Source of the DNA: Campylobacterales bacterium
Lineage (GTDB): Bacteria; Campylobacterota; Campylobacteria; Campylobacterales; Sulfurimonadaceae
Assembly (NCBI GenBank): GCA_014859655.1
Contig: JACUTT010000001.1
Coordinates: forward strand, 59,006 to 123,005
Direction of reading: 5' to 3'
Length of the DNA: 64,000 nucleotides
The translations under genes were made by a program, and so were the position numbers. The notes beneath the pieces are model-generated. The model was not told the DNA's origin, did not search any database, and saw nothing but the letters and a program-made list of their open reading frames with translations. Of the stretch, positions 7,952 to 17,190 are shown in pieces (position 1 is the first letter of the stretch; the number at the start of each line of letters is the position of its first letter).

Positions 7952-8350
7952 TTACTTTTTTGCTTCTTTGAGTATCGTTTCAAGAGTGGCGGTGAAGTCT
8001 TTAATATTGCTGGCTCCGCCGATACGGTATCCTATCTTCTTTCCCTGCGCATCCGTAAAATGAAAGGTGGGTGTTCCGGCATAATCAAAGGCTTCGGGGA
8101 TCCCGTCATTTTGCGTATCGAGGTAGACGGGAATGAAGTTTTCCGTCACCAGAGCTTGAACACCCTCATCCTCAAAGACGATATTTTCCATATACCAGCA
8201 GGCATCACACCCCTCTCGTGAGATCATAACCAGCACCAGCTTCTTCTCTTTAAATGCCTGTGTCTTTGCCTCTTCATAAGAATGCGACCAGTTTTGTTCG
8301 CCAAAGAGAGAGAGTGTCAGAAGACTCAGGAGAAGGAGGCTCTTTATCAT
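7952..8350 (-). CDS. Periplasmic thioredoxin-like protein
   Basis: The protein has 132 residues with a signal peptide (MIKSLLLLSLLTLSLFGEQ) and a thioredoxin fold of the SoxW/DUF255-like kind. The active site is CDAC (REGCDACWYMEN), and the cis-proline is in AGTPTFHF. It starts one base after the dsbD stop, in the same direction, so it is very likely co-expressed with DsbD and could receive electrons from it. That partnership is inferred from position. Confidence 0.8.
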   Translation of the reverse strand: MIKSLLLLSLLTLSLFGEQNWSHSYEEAKTQAFKEKKLVLVMISREGCDACWYMENIVFEDEGVQALVTENFIPVYLDTQNDGIPEAFDYAGTPTFHFTDAQGKKIGYRIGGASNIKDFTATLETILKEAKK

Positions 8351-8351
8351 A

Positions 8352-10160
8352 CTATTTTTCCAGTTTCTCTAGTTTTTGCAGCAGCTCTTTGGGAGGAAGA
8401 AAACCGATCGTTCTCTCTTTGGTAAACTCTCTGCCGTTCTCGTCAAAAAAGATCATCGCCGGAGGCCCGAAAAGACCAAACCGTTTGCTTAATGCCTTCT
8501 GTTCGCCTGTGTTAGCCGTCACATCCGCCTGGACAAGAACATAATCACGCAAAGCTCTTTTGACCGCTGTATTTGAAAAAGTGAGGTGCTCCAGCTCTTT
8601 GCATGAGGTGCACCAGTCGGCATAAAAGTCAAGCATGATCTTCTTTCCTTTGGACTCCGCAATGATCGCATCCAGCTCAGCCAGGGAGCCTATGGTGACA
8701 AAACTATTCTCTTCACTCTGCCCTTGCGCGCTTGATGAGATCACCGTATGCGAAGGAAGGATCTTCTCCAGTGGGTTCAGTACGCTTGAGGCATTGGTTA
8801 TCGAGCCGATAAAAAGAGCCACTGCTACTAAGAAAACCATCATGCCGATGCTTTTTTGCGCCGCATAGCAAGGGTTGCAGTAAGCTTCATTTTTTGCTTC
8901 AAAAGCGCCGATATTGACCGCAACGAACATCGCCAGTGCCGACCACATAAAGATAATGATACTGTTGTCCAGTACACGGCTGAGCATCCAGATCGCCACG
9001 GCGAGCATCATCACACCGAAGATGGACTTGACCGCATCCATCCACGATCCCGGCCGCGGCATAAACTTGCCCGCACCCGTGCCCACGATGAGCAGCGGAA
9101 TTCCCATGCCCATAGAGAGCGCATAGAGTGCCATACCGCCTAAAAAGGCATCGCCCGACTGGGAGATAAAGCCCAGCGCAGCCGCCAAAGGTGCCGCAAC
9201 GCAGGGGCCGACGATCAGCGCAGAGAGCAGTCCCATGATGGCAATGGAGGTGTAGCCTTTTCCTCGCCCCTCTGTTTTGCGGTTCAGGTAAGACTGCAGG
9301 GCCTGGGGCATCTGAATCTCAAAAAGACCGAACATCGAAAGCGCGAGCAGGATAAACACAGCAGAGAAGGCGACGATAACCCAAGGGGTCTGAAAGGCAG
9401 CCTGCACGCCCGCACCGCTCAGTCCCGCGACCACGCCCGCAATGGTGTAGGTGATAGCCATCGCCTGGACATAGACCATAGAGAGCAAAAACGCTTTCTT
9501 CGTCGTCATCTCAGAGCCGTGCGAGATGATCACGCTCGAGAGGATGGGCACCATAGGAAAGACACAGGGAGTGAGTGAAAGCAGCAGACCGAAGATGAAA
9601 AATCCGCCCAGAATATAGAACAGATTTCCCCCGGAGAGTAGCGCCGTTATCGGGTCGTCATTGGCCTCTTCGCTCAGCTCTTTGTCTGTGATGAGGTCAA
9701 GGTCAACAACCGGTGCCATGCCGGCTGTTGTCAATACGTCCAGATCGGCTTCAAGCACAAAACTCTGTACGCTGGGCTCATAGCAGAGCCCTTTTTCCGA
9801 ACAGCCCTGATAATTGACACTAAGCTCAAAGGCCGCCAGGCCCGAGCCCTGTAAATTTTTTTGAAGGGGAACACTTAGTGTTTGTCCGCTAAAATAAGCC
9901 ATATCCCCGTCATGCTCGTTTCCATTTGGAAGAACAAATGCTCCCATGCTGACGTTCTCATTGGGCGCAATCTCGACAGAGACCTTGTCGGCATAGACAT
10001 AGATGTCGTCCGCAAGCTCAAAGTGCACGATTGCCCTTGAATCGACAACCTCCGCGGTGAGTACGAAGGCCTCTTCGAGGCTTAGAAATTTATTTTGCGC
10101 AGACAGGGGCGAAAAAAACATAAAAATAAAACTTATTATCAGCAGTACGGAAGGTCTCAT
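8352..10160 (-). CDS. dsbD: Thiol:disulfide interchange protein DsbD
   Basis: DsbD carries reducing power from cytoplasmic thioredoxin across the inner membrane to periplasmic partners such as those used in cytochrome c maturation. All three domains and their cysteine pairs are visible: the periplasmic alpha domain with YQGCSEKGLCYEP; eight or so helices with LTPCVFPMVPIL and VGPCVAAPL; and a C-terminal thioredoxin domain with DWCTSCKELE and FGPPAMIFF. The start is placed at the ATG at 10160 (MRPSVLLIISFIFMFF, a signal peptide) because AAAGGATAG precedes it; the frame is open 15 codons further upstream. The result is 602 residues, a normal length. It heads a two-gene unit with the thioredoxin-like gene. 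Confidence 0.93.
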   Translation of the reverse strand: MRPSVLLIISFIFMFFSPLSAQNKFLSLEEAFVLTAEVVDSRAIVHFELADDIYVYADKVSVEIAPNENVSMGAFVLPNGNEHDGDMAYFSGQTLSVPLQKNLQGSGLAAFELSVNYQGCSEKGLCYEPSVQSFVLEADLDVLTTAGMAPVVDLDLITDKELSEEANDDPITALLSGGNLFYILGGFFIFGLLLSLTPCVFPMVPILSSVIISHGSEMTTKKAFLLSMVYVQAMAITYTIAGVVAGLSGAGVQAAFQTPWVIVAFSAVFILLALSMFGLFEIQMPQALQSYLNRKTEGRGKGYTSIAIMGLLSALIVGPCVAAPLAAALGFISQSGDAFLGGMALYALSMGMGIPLLIVGTGAGKFMPRPGSWMDAVKSIFGVMMLAVAIWMLSRVLDNSIIIFMWSALAMFVAVNIGAFEAKNEAYCNPCYAAQKSIGMMVFLVAVALFIGSITNASSVLNPLEKILPSHTVISSSAQGQSEENSFVTIGSLAELDAIIAESKGKKIMLDFYADWCTSCKELEHLTFSNTAVKRALRDYVLVQADVTANTGEQKALSKRFGLFGPPAMIFFDENGREFTKERTIGFLPPKELLQKLEKLEK

Positions 10161-10309
10161 ATCTATCCTTTGAATGGGGGATTCTATCCTTATTTTTGTA
10201 AACATAATATTAAGCGAAAAAGCTAAGTCTCTGTCTTATTGCTGCATTGGGGTGGCGCTATAACGCCATTTTAAGCCCATTTAGCCTATTCTTGAGAAAA
10301 AGGTTTACC

Positions 10310-12235
10310 ATGGCAAATCATCTTGAGCATGAGGACTCTCCCTACTTGCAGCAGCACAAGAACAACCCCGTAGACTGGTACCCTTGGTGTGATGAAGCCT
10401 TTGAGCGGGCGAAAAACGAGAACAAGGCGATTTTCATCTCCATAGGCTACAGTTCCTGCCACTGGTGTCACGTTATGGAACACGAGGTCTTCGAGAACGA
10501 GGCTTTGGCTGAGAAACTCAATGCAAGTTTTGTCTGCATTAAGGTCGACCGGGAAGAGCGCCCCGACATCGACAAGTATTATCAGGAGGTGCACATGCTC
10601 CTCAACCGCCGTCCCGGAGGATGGCCGACCTCCATTTTTGCCACGCCTGAAAACAAGCCCTTCTTTGCCGGCACTTACATTCCTCCCGTATCTGCGCAGA
10701 ATATGCTCGGTTTTGGCGAGCTTATAGGAATGATCTCAAAAGGGGTTGAAAAGAAAGACGAAACGCTCTTTAGCAATGCAGAAGAGATCCAGTCCTACCT
10801 TAAGCCCTCGCAGCGCCCCAAAGATGCCGCGCATCTCAACGAGACGATGGTCTCGACCTACCTCAAACAGTGCGAGGGCAACTTTGATAAAGAGTACGGA
10901 GGGTTTGGAACGCAGATGAAGTTTCCCCAGGTCTCCATGCTCAAAGGGCTTTTGGACATTGCCGCGCTCACCAAGGATGTCTCAGCCCTGCAGATGTGCA
11001 CGCACACACTAGATCAGATGACGCGTGGGGGAATGTATGACCTGGTCGAGGGGGGATTTTGCCGCTACAGCACCGAGCAGAGCTGGCTGATCCCGCATTT
11101 TGAGAAGATGGCCTACGACAACGGCCTGCTCAGCGAGCTCTATCTGCATGCCTACCGCGTGACACAAAAGAAGGAGTATCTGCAGATTGCTAAAGAAACT
11201 TTGAGTTTTATGCTTAAAAAAATGAGCCGGGAGCACCTCTTCTATTCGGCCAGCGATGCAGACTCCAATGGCGTCGAAGGGGGCTATTTTGTTTATAATT
11301 ACGAAGAGGTCATTGCTGTTTTTGAGCAAAACGGCATAACTTCGGAAGAGGCAAAAGTGCTCTGTTCCTCGCTGAGCATTTCGCCAAAAGGCAACTTTGA
11401 GGGCAGCAGCATTGTTCGCCTCGCGAGAGAAAAACACCCCTCATATGAGAAGGCCATCCGCCTGCTAAGCGAGATCCGCGCACAAAGAGAGTACCCCTTT
11501 GTCGACAAGAAGGTCAATGCGGCCTGGAGTGCTATGGTGATAAAATCGCTCTATCTTCTCTCGCACTATGAGGAGGCTTTCCTTCAGGAGGCTGAGCTCT
11601 GCATGGACGCCCTTTTGAACAAACTCTACCGTGAGGGCCAGCTCTACCACACGGCGATGATTGACGGCGATGCCAAGGTTGGAGCCTTTTTGGAGGATTA
11701 CGCTTATCTCGGTCTTACGTTGATACAAGCCTATCAGACTACGCTCAACACAGAGTATCTTCTGCGTGCGCAACGTCTGTGTGACAGGGCGCTTGAACTC
11801 TTTTTTGAAGGGGGACGCTGGTATTTCAGCAAGGCGGAGCTTCTTGTCGAGGCAGATATCTCTGACAGCTCCTATCCGGGCTCTGTCGGCATTATCGTCG
11901 ATGCCCTCCTCTCTTTGGGTATTTTAGTAGATGAAAAGTACCGCCGTTTTGCCTTCATGAGTCTGGAGTACTACTCCTCACAGCTGGTCAAAAAGCCGGT
12001 CCATTTCCCCTATCTCTTTACCCAGGCGCTTCGTTTCATCAAAGAAGACAGAGTGCTCAAAGGAAGCAGAGCCGCGCTCGAAAAGCTCAATTCGGCCTAC
12101 ATTGCCCTTGAGTACCCCTACCTTCTTCGCTCGATTAGCGAGAGCGAAGAGACACTCTTGTGCGGGGTGCAGAGCTGCTTTGCCAAGATAGAGGCGCACT
12201 CCGATCTGCGCGAAGAACTCAGAAAAACACTATAG
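10310..12235 (+). CDS. YyaL/SSP411-type protein (DUF255 thioredoxin + six-hairpin domain)
   Basis: This 641-residue protein has an N-terminal thioredoxin-fold DUF255 domain ([30 protein letters not shown], with a CxxC) and a C-terminal alpha/alpha six-hairpin region like N-acylglucosamine 2-epimerases ([47 protein letters not shown]). The family is widespread but its function is not settled. The ATG at 10310 has AAAAAGG just upstream, and the family N-terminus starts there; the frame is open 21 codons further upstream without family similarity. It is followed after eight bases by the PPK2 gene, so the two likely share a transcript. Confidence 0.88.
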   Translation: MANHLEHEDSPYLQQHKNNPVDWYPWCDEAFERAKNENKAIFISIGYSSCHWCHVMEHEVFENEALAEKLNASFVCIKVDREERPDIDKYYQEVHMLLNRRPGGWPTSIFATPENKPFFAGTYIPPVSAQNMLGFGELIGMISKGVEKKDETLFSNAEEIQSYLKPSQRPKDAAHLNETMVSTYLKQCEGNFDKEYGGFGTQMKFPQVSMLKGLLDIAALTKDVSALQMCTHTLDQMTRGGMYDLVEGGFCRYSTEQSWLIPHFEKMAYDNGLLSELYLHAYRVTQKKEYLQIAKETLSFMLKKMSREHLFYSASDADSNGVEGGYFVYNYEEVIAVFEQNGITSEEAKVLCSSLSISPKGNFEGSSIVRLAREKHPSYEKAIRLLSEIRAQREYPFVDKKVNAAWSAMVIKSLYLLSHYEEAFLQEAELCMDALLNKLYREGQLYHTAMIDGDAKVGAFLEDYAYLGLTLIQAYQTTLNTEYLLRAQRLCDRALELFFEGGRWYFSKAELLVEADISDSSYPGSVGIIVDALLSLGILVDEKYRRFAFMSLEYYSSQLVKKPVHFPYLFTQALRFIKEDRVLKGSRAALEKLNSAYIALEYPYLLRSISESEETLLCGVQSCFAKIEAHSDLREELRKTL

Positions 12236-12243
12236 GAAAAACC

Positions 12244-13140
12244 ATGCAAAATATGCACCGCACTCTCAGCGATGAGTTTCAAACGAAAACAGAGCTTGAA
12301 GAGAATATCCATCCCGACCGCCGAAAAGATGGTGACAAAAAATCAAAAAACAAGAAGCTTCCCGTTTGGATAAAAGAGGAGACGATCGCCTACGAAAAGG
12401 AACTCAAATTTCTTCAGATCGAGCTTTTGAAGATGCAAAACCACATCAAGGAGCAGAACCTAAAACTGCTGATCATCTTTGAAGGGCGCGATGCGGCCGG
12501 TAAAGGGGGCACGATCAAGCGCGTTACCGAGCATCTCAATCCCCGCGGTGCGCGCATCGTCGCCCTGGCCAAACCCTCCGATGTGGAGAGATCGCAGTGG
12601 TATTTTCAGCGCTATACAGGGCATCTTCCTGCCGCAGGCGAGATCGTCCTCTTTGACAGAAGCTGGTACAACCGCGCCCTGGTCGAGCCAGTTATGGGCT
12701 TTTGTACGGAAAAAGAGCAGAGAGAGTTTTTACACGAGGCACCGCTTTTCGAACAGATGCAGATCAACTCAGGGACCATACTCATCAAGTTCTACTTCTC
12801 CGTCAGCAAGAAGGAGCAGGCCAGGCGTTTCAAGCAGCGCAGAACTGACCCGCTGAAGCAGTACAAGCTCTCGCCGGTCGATCAGAAGGCCCAGGAGCTC
12901 TGGGACGAGTACACCGACGCCAAGCGCGCAATGCTCCAGCAGACCCATACAGAGAGCTCACCCTGGGTCATTATCCGCTCAAACAACAAAAAATTGGCGC
13001 GGATCAATGCGATTAAATATATTTTAAATAAAATAGAGTATCCTCATAAGGCTGAAGCCTCGCAGCTTCAAACCAATAAAAAGATACTCACAGACGGCTC
13101 AAAAGAGCTGGCTTTGATGCAAAAAAATGTGAGATTATAG
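12244..13140 (+). CDS. ppk2: Polyphosphate kinase 2 (PPK2)
   Basis: PPK2 enzymes phosphorylate nucleotides using polyphosphate. The 298-residue protein has the Walker A motif EGRDAAGKGGTIKR, the Walker B region VLFDRSWYNRA, and the lid RRFKQRRTDPLKQYKLSP, in the expected order and spacing for a single-domain PPK2. The preference for ADP, GDP or AMP cannot be read safely. The ATG at 12244 follows GGAAAAACC, eight bases after the preceding stop. The C-terminal tail (about 35 residues after YILNKIEYP) is poorly conserved and Lys/Gln rich. Confidence 0.92.
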   Translation: MQNMHRTLSDEFQTKTELEENIHPDRRKDGDKKSKNKKLPVWIKEETIAYEKELKFLQIELLKMQNHIKEQNLKLLIIFEGRDAAGKGGTIKRVTEHLNPRGARIVALAKPSDVERSQWYFQRYTGHLPAAGEIVLFDRSWYNRALVEPVMGFCTEKEQREFLHEAPLFEQMQINSGTILIKFYFSVSKKEQARRFKQRRTDPLKQYKLSPVDQKAQELWDEYTDAKRAMLQQTHTESSPWVIIRSNNKKLARINAIKYILNKIEYPHKAEASQLQTNKKILTDGSKELALMQKNVRL

Positions 13141-13160
13141 ATTATAAACAAAGGAAAAAA

Positions 13161-13262
13161 ATGAAAAAAGTACTGTTATACGCGGTTTTGATTGTTATGG
13201 GACTTGGGTTGTCGGCTTGCGAACGCAACGACTATCAGCATCCTGCCCACAGAAGCAACTAG
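13161..13262 (+). CDS. Tiny lipoprotein (33 residues)
   Basis: A short gene follows ppk2 by 20 bases, with a good ribosome site (AAAGGAAAAAA) just before its ATG. It encodes a basic start (MKKVLLYAVLIVMGLG) and the lipobox LSAC, after which only about 14 residues remain (ERNDYQHPAHRSN). It would be processed to a very small membrane-anchored peptide. The composition resembles the small 'lipoprotein' genes placed after envelope or stress genes in many Gram-negatives; no function can be given. A hairpin follows at once, supporting a real gene end. Confidence 0.65.
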   Translation: MKKVLLYAVLIVMGLGLSACERNDYQHPAHRSN

Positions 13263-13270
13263 CAAAAGAA

Positions 13271-13286
13271 GGAGCATCTATGCTCC
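13271..13286. terminator. Hairpin between the tiny lipoprotein and thrC
   Basis: GGAGCA-TCTA-TGCTCC forms a 6-bp stem with a four-base loop. On the minus strand it is followed by TTCTTTTG, so it is better placed to stop thrC transcripts, but it could serve both convergent genes. Confidence 0.6.
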
Positions 13287-13288
13287 CT

Positions 13289-14758
13289 TTATACAAAAGA
13301 GAGTATCTCTTCTTCTATCTTCTCTTTGTCGATAATCGTGTTTTGGACAGCCTCTTTGTCAAAAAGAGCAGTGATCATTTCGGGTATCTTTACTCTAGCT
13401 AGAGAGGATATTGACTTTAAAGCATCGATATCATGCGCATCAACCTCTCCACTCAGGGCATTGGCGATTACCGGAGAGAACTTTGTCCACTCCGCTGTCG
13501 AGTAGGCGATCGTCTTGATCTTTTTTAGGGCGCAGCTCTCATAAGCCTTGAAACAGGTAGCCGTATGAGGATCCATCAGGTAGCCCTTTTCAAAAGCCTT
13601 TTTGATGTACGCCTTTCCTTCCTCTCCATTGCAGAAGTCTGCTGAAAAGACGCTCCGTAGCCTCTCAAGTTCATCTTCACTCAGCGTGTAGACGTGTTTC
13701 TCCTCAAGCTCGTCCATCAGCTCTTTTGTGCGTTTTGAGCCGAACATATCGAAGAGAATGCGTTCGATATTTGAGGACTTGAGTATGTCCATCGCCGGCG
13801 ATGTCGTCGAGACTACCGACAAGTGGCGAAGGTCGTATTTTCCTTCGTTTATCAAATGTGTCAAAACATTGTTCTCATTGGACGAAATGATGATCTTTTC
13901 GACAGGAAGTCCCATCTTCATTGCGTAGTAGGCACCCAGGGCATTGCCGAAGTTTCCGCTTGGCACGTTGAGATAGACCTTTTCGCCCATGCGGATCTCG
14001 CCCATGCGCACAAGCTCAAGATAGGAGTGGATATGGTAAATGATCTGGAAGATGATGCGCCCGAAGTTGACCGAATTGGCCGCTGAGAGCGATATCTTCT
14101 CCTCTTTTAGCTTGGCCTTGAAACTCTCCGAAGCGAGGAGCTTTTTCAGTGCATTCTGCGCATCGTCAAAGTCGCCCTTGATGCCGATAACTTTCAGGTT
14201 TGGCGCATCTTCAGTCACCATCTGAAGGCGCTGCACATCCGAGGTGCCACCCTCGGGATAGAGGCAGGCTACCTGCACATTGGCGCGGTTTTTGAAGGTT
14301 TCCAGAGCGGCAGGGCCCGTGTCTCCGCTTGTTGCGGCCAGGATAAGGTAGTTTTGTTTCTGCTTCTGCGCGATGGAGGAGAGCACGACGCCAAAAGGCT
14401 GCAGTGCCATATCTTTAAACGCGCGGGTCGGACCATGGTAAAGCTCGCTCACATAGAGGTCGTCAAAGACTTTGACCACAGGAACGGGGTTGTTCTTGTC
14501 ATCAAAATTGTCATAAAGATCAAGGGCCTCATAAAGCACCTCTTTGTCTATGTCGATGTCAAAGGCGCAAAGCATATCCATCGCCATGTTCTTGTAGCTC
14601 GAACCGGTGTGTTTTTCCAAGAAGACCTGTCCGAGATCAGGAAGTTTCAAAGGCACATAAAGGCCTCCGAATGAAGCGATCGGACTCAGTATCGCCTGCG
14701 AAAAAGTTGCATTATAGGGACGTGTGCCGTCGTTACCGCGTGTTTCAATAAATTTCAT
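13289..14758 (-). CDS. thrC: Threonine synthase
   Basis: This PLP enzyme converts O-phosphohomoserine to threonine. The 489-residue protein has the expected N-terminus (MKFIETRGNDGTRPYNATFS), the PLP lysine in HGPTRAFKDMALQP, the phosphate-binding run AATSGDTGPAALE, and VNLIxF-type elements (SVNFGRIIFQI, SGNFGNALGAYYA). Full length. A -10-like box lies at 14787-14792. It faces the tiny lipoprotein gene, with a shared hairpin between. Confidence 0.95.
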   Translation of the reverse strand: MKFIETRGNDGTRPYNATFSQAILSPIASFGGLYVPLKLPDLGQVFLEKHTGSSYKNMAMDMLCAFDIDIDKEVLYEALDLYDNFDDKNNPVPVVKVFDDLYVSELYHGPTRAFKDMALQPFGVVLSSIAQKQKQNYLILAATSGDTGPAALETFKNRANVQVACLYPEGGTSDVQRLQMVTEDAPNLKVIGIKGDFDDAQNALKKLLASESFKAKLKEEKISLSAANSVNFGRIIFQIIYHIHSYLELVRMGEIRMGEKVYLNVPSGNFGNALGAYYAMKMGLPVEKIIISSNENNVLTHLINEGKYDLRHLSVVSTTSPAMDILKSSNIERILFDMFGSKRTKELMDELEEKHVYTLSEDELERLRSVFSADFCNGEEGKAYIKKAFEKGYLMDPHTATCFKAYESCALKKIKTIAYSTAEWTKFSPVIANALSGEVDAHDIDALKSISSLARVKIPEMITALFDKEAVQNTIIDKEKIEEEILSFV

Positions 14759-14786
14759 ATCACTCTATCCATCTAATTTTTTTGCA

Positions 14787-14792
14787 ATTATA
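14787..14792 (-). promoter_or_regulatory. -10 element for thrC
   Basis: The minus strand reads GCTATAAT, about 29 bases upstream of the thrC ATG and just after the stop of the preceding membrane protein gene. It is followed by an A-rich leader. No -35 is evident. Confidence 0.5.
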
Positions 14793-14801
14793 GCGTAATT
14801 G

Positions 14802-15260
14802 TCACTGCTGCAAATATTTCTCTTTGGCACTTTTGTTCAGACCCCTCAGCTCTCTTGCGACCGAGTGCATCACCTGTTTTGCCTTGTAATCATCCTCAAC
14901 ACTGTCAATAAGCCCTGTGCTCATGATCAAAGAGTAGATACCGTTATAGTTGAAAGCCTCCACGACCAGAAGCCAGTTGAGCGTCTTCATATAAGGGTCA
15001 TAGGCCGAACCCTTAAAACTTTCGAGTACTGGGTATGGGGCCAAAATATCTTTTTTCTGACCTATCGTATACGGGAAATAGATCAGCATAGCAAAGATAA
15101 GCACTTTTGCTACGGACTTTGCCGCTATCATGGCGGCACCATTCTTCGCGTGAAAAGCCAAAAACATGATCAGCACGATCACACTAACAAAGCTTAACAG
15201 TCCCGCGACCAGAGACATAAAGATCACAAAAAGCGGGATATAGAGAATAATATAAGCCAA
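14802..15260 (-). CDS. Hypothetical inner-membrane protein
   Basis: This 152-residue protein is not recognised. Three hydrophobic segments lie in about the first 70 residues (MAYIILYIPLFVIFMSLVAG; LSFVSVIVLIMFLAFHA; VLIFAMLIYFPYTI). A soluble part follows (residues 75-152), ending in a charged stretch (ELRGLNKSAKEKYLQQ). The assigned start is TTG at 15260; a GAGGA lies about 12 bases before it, so the spacing is not ideal and the true start is uncertain. It sits between argB and thrC in the same direction. Confidence 0.6.
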   Translation of the reverse strand: MAYIILYIPLFVIFMSLVAGLLSFVSVIVLIMFLAFHAKNGAAMIAAKSVAKVLIFAMLIYFPYTIGQKKDILAPYPVLESFKGSAYDPYMKTLNWLLVVEAFNYNGIYSLIMSTGLIDSVEDDYKAKQVMHSVARELRGLNKSAKEKYLQQ

Positions 15261-15393
15261 AATTATGCTTAATCCTCTTTAAATCTTTTCTTCCCGCTTT
15301 ACTGCTTGTTTATGGATATCTTTGAGGCAGAAGCTTCGCTTTGACGCAGGCACACAGGCCATCGTTGACGATAGCTTTGCTGTGTTGATGACA

Positions 15394-16248
15394 TTAATGA
15401 AGTGTTATCTGTGTCCCGATACCCTCGGAGGTAAAAAGTTCAAGCAAGATGGAGTGTTCTATGCGGCCGTCGATGATATGCGCCTTTTGCACTCCGCCTT
15501 CTATCGCCTCAAGGCAGGCATCTACTTTCGGCAGCATTCCGCCGCTGATCGTGCCATCAGCCTTCAACGCCTCGATCTGTGCCTCGCTTAAAGAAGAGAG
15601 AAGGTTTTTCTCCTTGTCCAGAACTCCTGCGGTATCTGTCAAAAAAATAACCTTGTTCGCACCGATCGCCTTGGCCACCTGCGAGGCGGCGAAGTCTGCG
15701 TTGATGTTATATCCCGGATGGCCGATGCTCTCGCCCGCCGCTATAGGGGCGATGACGGGGATAAACTTCTCGTTGATAAGGTTGTGCACAACTTCGGCTT
15801 TGATCTTTGTGATCGTTCCCGTCAATCCCCATTTGGCATGTTCTTTGGGCTCGGCCATGATGAAATGCGCATCCTTGCCGCTGATCCCGATCGCTTTTGC
15901 GCTATAGCCGTTGAGTAAAGAGACGATGCTGCTGTTGATCTCGCCGCTGAGTATCATCTCCACAATGCGCATAACATCGGGGGTCGTTACACGCTGTCCG
16001 TCTATAAACTCGCTATGGATATTGAGCTTCTCCAGCATGTCGGTGATCTTTTTTCCGCCGCCGTGGACGATGACGGGCTTAATGCCGACCAGATACAAGA
16101 GCAAGACGTCCTGGGCAAAACTCTCTATGAGTTTCGGATCTGTCTGCGCCGATCCGCCGTATTTGATGACGACGATCTCCTTGTTAAAGGCTTTTATAAA
16201 AGGCAGAGCGTCCAGTAATGTTTTGACTTTATCAATTTTTACCTGCAT
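15394..16248 (-). CDS. argB: Acetylglutamate kinase
   Basis: This is the second step of arginine biosynthesis, phosphorylating N-acetyl-L-glutamate. The 284-residue protein shows family motifs: VVIKYGGSAQTD, VIVHGGGKKI, INADFAASQVAKAIGANKVI, FLTDTAGVLDKE and GGMLPKVDACLEAI. An N-terminal helix (MQVKIDKVKTLLDALPFIKAF), as in arginine-inhibited hexameric ArgB, is present, so feedback control by arginine is plausible. It lies 12 bases downstream of lpxK and seems to end that operon. argD is found separately at 37869-39047. Confidence 0.95.
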   Translation of the reverse strand: MQVKIDKVKTLLDALPFIKAFNKEIVVIKYGGSAQTDPKLIESFAQDVLLLYLVGIKPVIVHGGGKKITDMLEKLNIHSEFIDGQRVTTPDVMRIVEMILSGEINSSIVSLLNGYSAKAIGISGKDAHFIMAEPKEHAKWGLTGTITKIKAEVVHNLINEKFIPVIAPIAAGESIGHPGYNINADFAASQVAKAIGANKVIFLTDTAGVLDKEKNLLSSLSEAQIEALKADGTISGGMLPKVDACLEAIEGGVQKAHIIDGRIEHSILLELFTSEGIGTQITLH

Positions 16249-16260
16249 GATAATGACTCT

Positions 16261-17190
16261 TTAGTTGCGTGGATTTTGTGACGAAATTCTAACATATTCT
16301 TGCACACTTTGATGTATCTTCTCATCGACTTCAAGCGCGAGTTCAAGATAAGAGAGCGCCAAAGAAAAGGCCTCCATCTTAACCGCGTCTTTTCGCGTGA
16401 CCAGGAGACTCTGCGCCCGCGTTTTTGAAAGAATCTCTTTGAGCTCTTCTTCTTTAAACGGATGGTGGTCTGGAAAGTAGAACTTCTCGATTACGCGCAC
16501 ATCCAGATAGCTGTCCAGACGCTGTGGCTTCGAGATCCCTGTGACCAAGACCATCGTCTCTTTTGGGTTCGAGATCTCCACCCTACGGGTAAAATCCCTC
16601 CCCTCTTCGATCTGCACAGCCTCTTTTCCCTGCCACAAACGCTCTCTGAAAGGTCCTGCCGGAAGACAGAAACTATTTTTTTGTCTGGAGACGATCAGCA
16701 GGTCAAGTTTTTTGATTTCATGCTTGCTATAGCCGTCATCCAAAAAAAGTAGCTCCGCACCCAGAGACTTCGCTTTTTCTATCCCCTGGCTCCTCTGCTC
16801 GCAAACGATGACGATGGCCTGAGGCACCAAGGCCGCATAAAGCATCGCCTCATCTCCGGCAACCGACACATCGCACAAGGTTCGGCTGCCGTTAGAGACA
16901 AGATACATCCCTTTTGAGCTGCGTCCGTAGCCTCGAAGGACAATGGCAGGCCTGCTATAGCGCCGTGCAAGAGCAACAGTGAGGGGCGTTTTTCCGCTGC
17001 CGCCGACGATCAGGTTTCCCACACTTATGATGGGGAGTCCATAATCAACAGCTACTACCCTTTTGTATTTTACCCAGACGACAAAACAGTAGAGCAAGGA
17101 CAGAGGATAGAGCAACAAGGAGAGAAGACGTTCAACACTACCGGGCGAAAAGAGATACTTTTCGCCCCAGAAAAGAAGTGCTTTTTTCAT
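16261..17190 (-). CDS. lpxK: Tetraacyldisaccharide 4'-kinase LpxK
   Basis: LpxK adds the 4'-phosphate during lipid A synthesis at the inner membrane. The 309-residue protein has the N-terminal hydrophobic anchor (LLSLLLYPLSLLYCFVVW), the P-loop VGNLIVGGSGKTPLT, the nearby VLRGYGRS, and LLFLDDGYSKHEI, which carries the Asp pair before the lid. Its ATG overlaps the stop of the upstream aminotransferase by one base. With nadE, the aminotransferase and argB it forms one minus-strand operon. Confidence 0.95.
   Translation of the reverse strand: MKKALLFWGEKYLFSPGSVERLLSLLLYPLSLLYCFVVWVKYKRVVAVDYGLPIISVGNLIVGGSGKTPLTVALARRYSRPAIVLRGYGRSSKGMYLVSNGSRTLCDVSVAGDEAMLYAALVPQAIVIVCEQRSQGIEKAKSLGAELLFLDDGYSKHEIKKLDLLIVSRQKNSFCLPAGPFRERLWQGKEAVQIEEGRDFTRRVEISNPKETMVLVTGISKPQRLDSYLDVRVIEKFYFPDHHPFKEEELKEILSKTRAQSLLVTRKDAVKMEAFSLALSYLELALEVDEKIHQSVQEYVRISSQNPRN

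Noticed and set aside
14823..14842. Sigma-54 promoter-like TGGCAC string
   Set aside because: It is within a coding region, and the -12 TTGC half is not at the right place.
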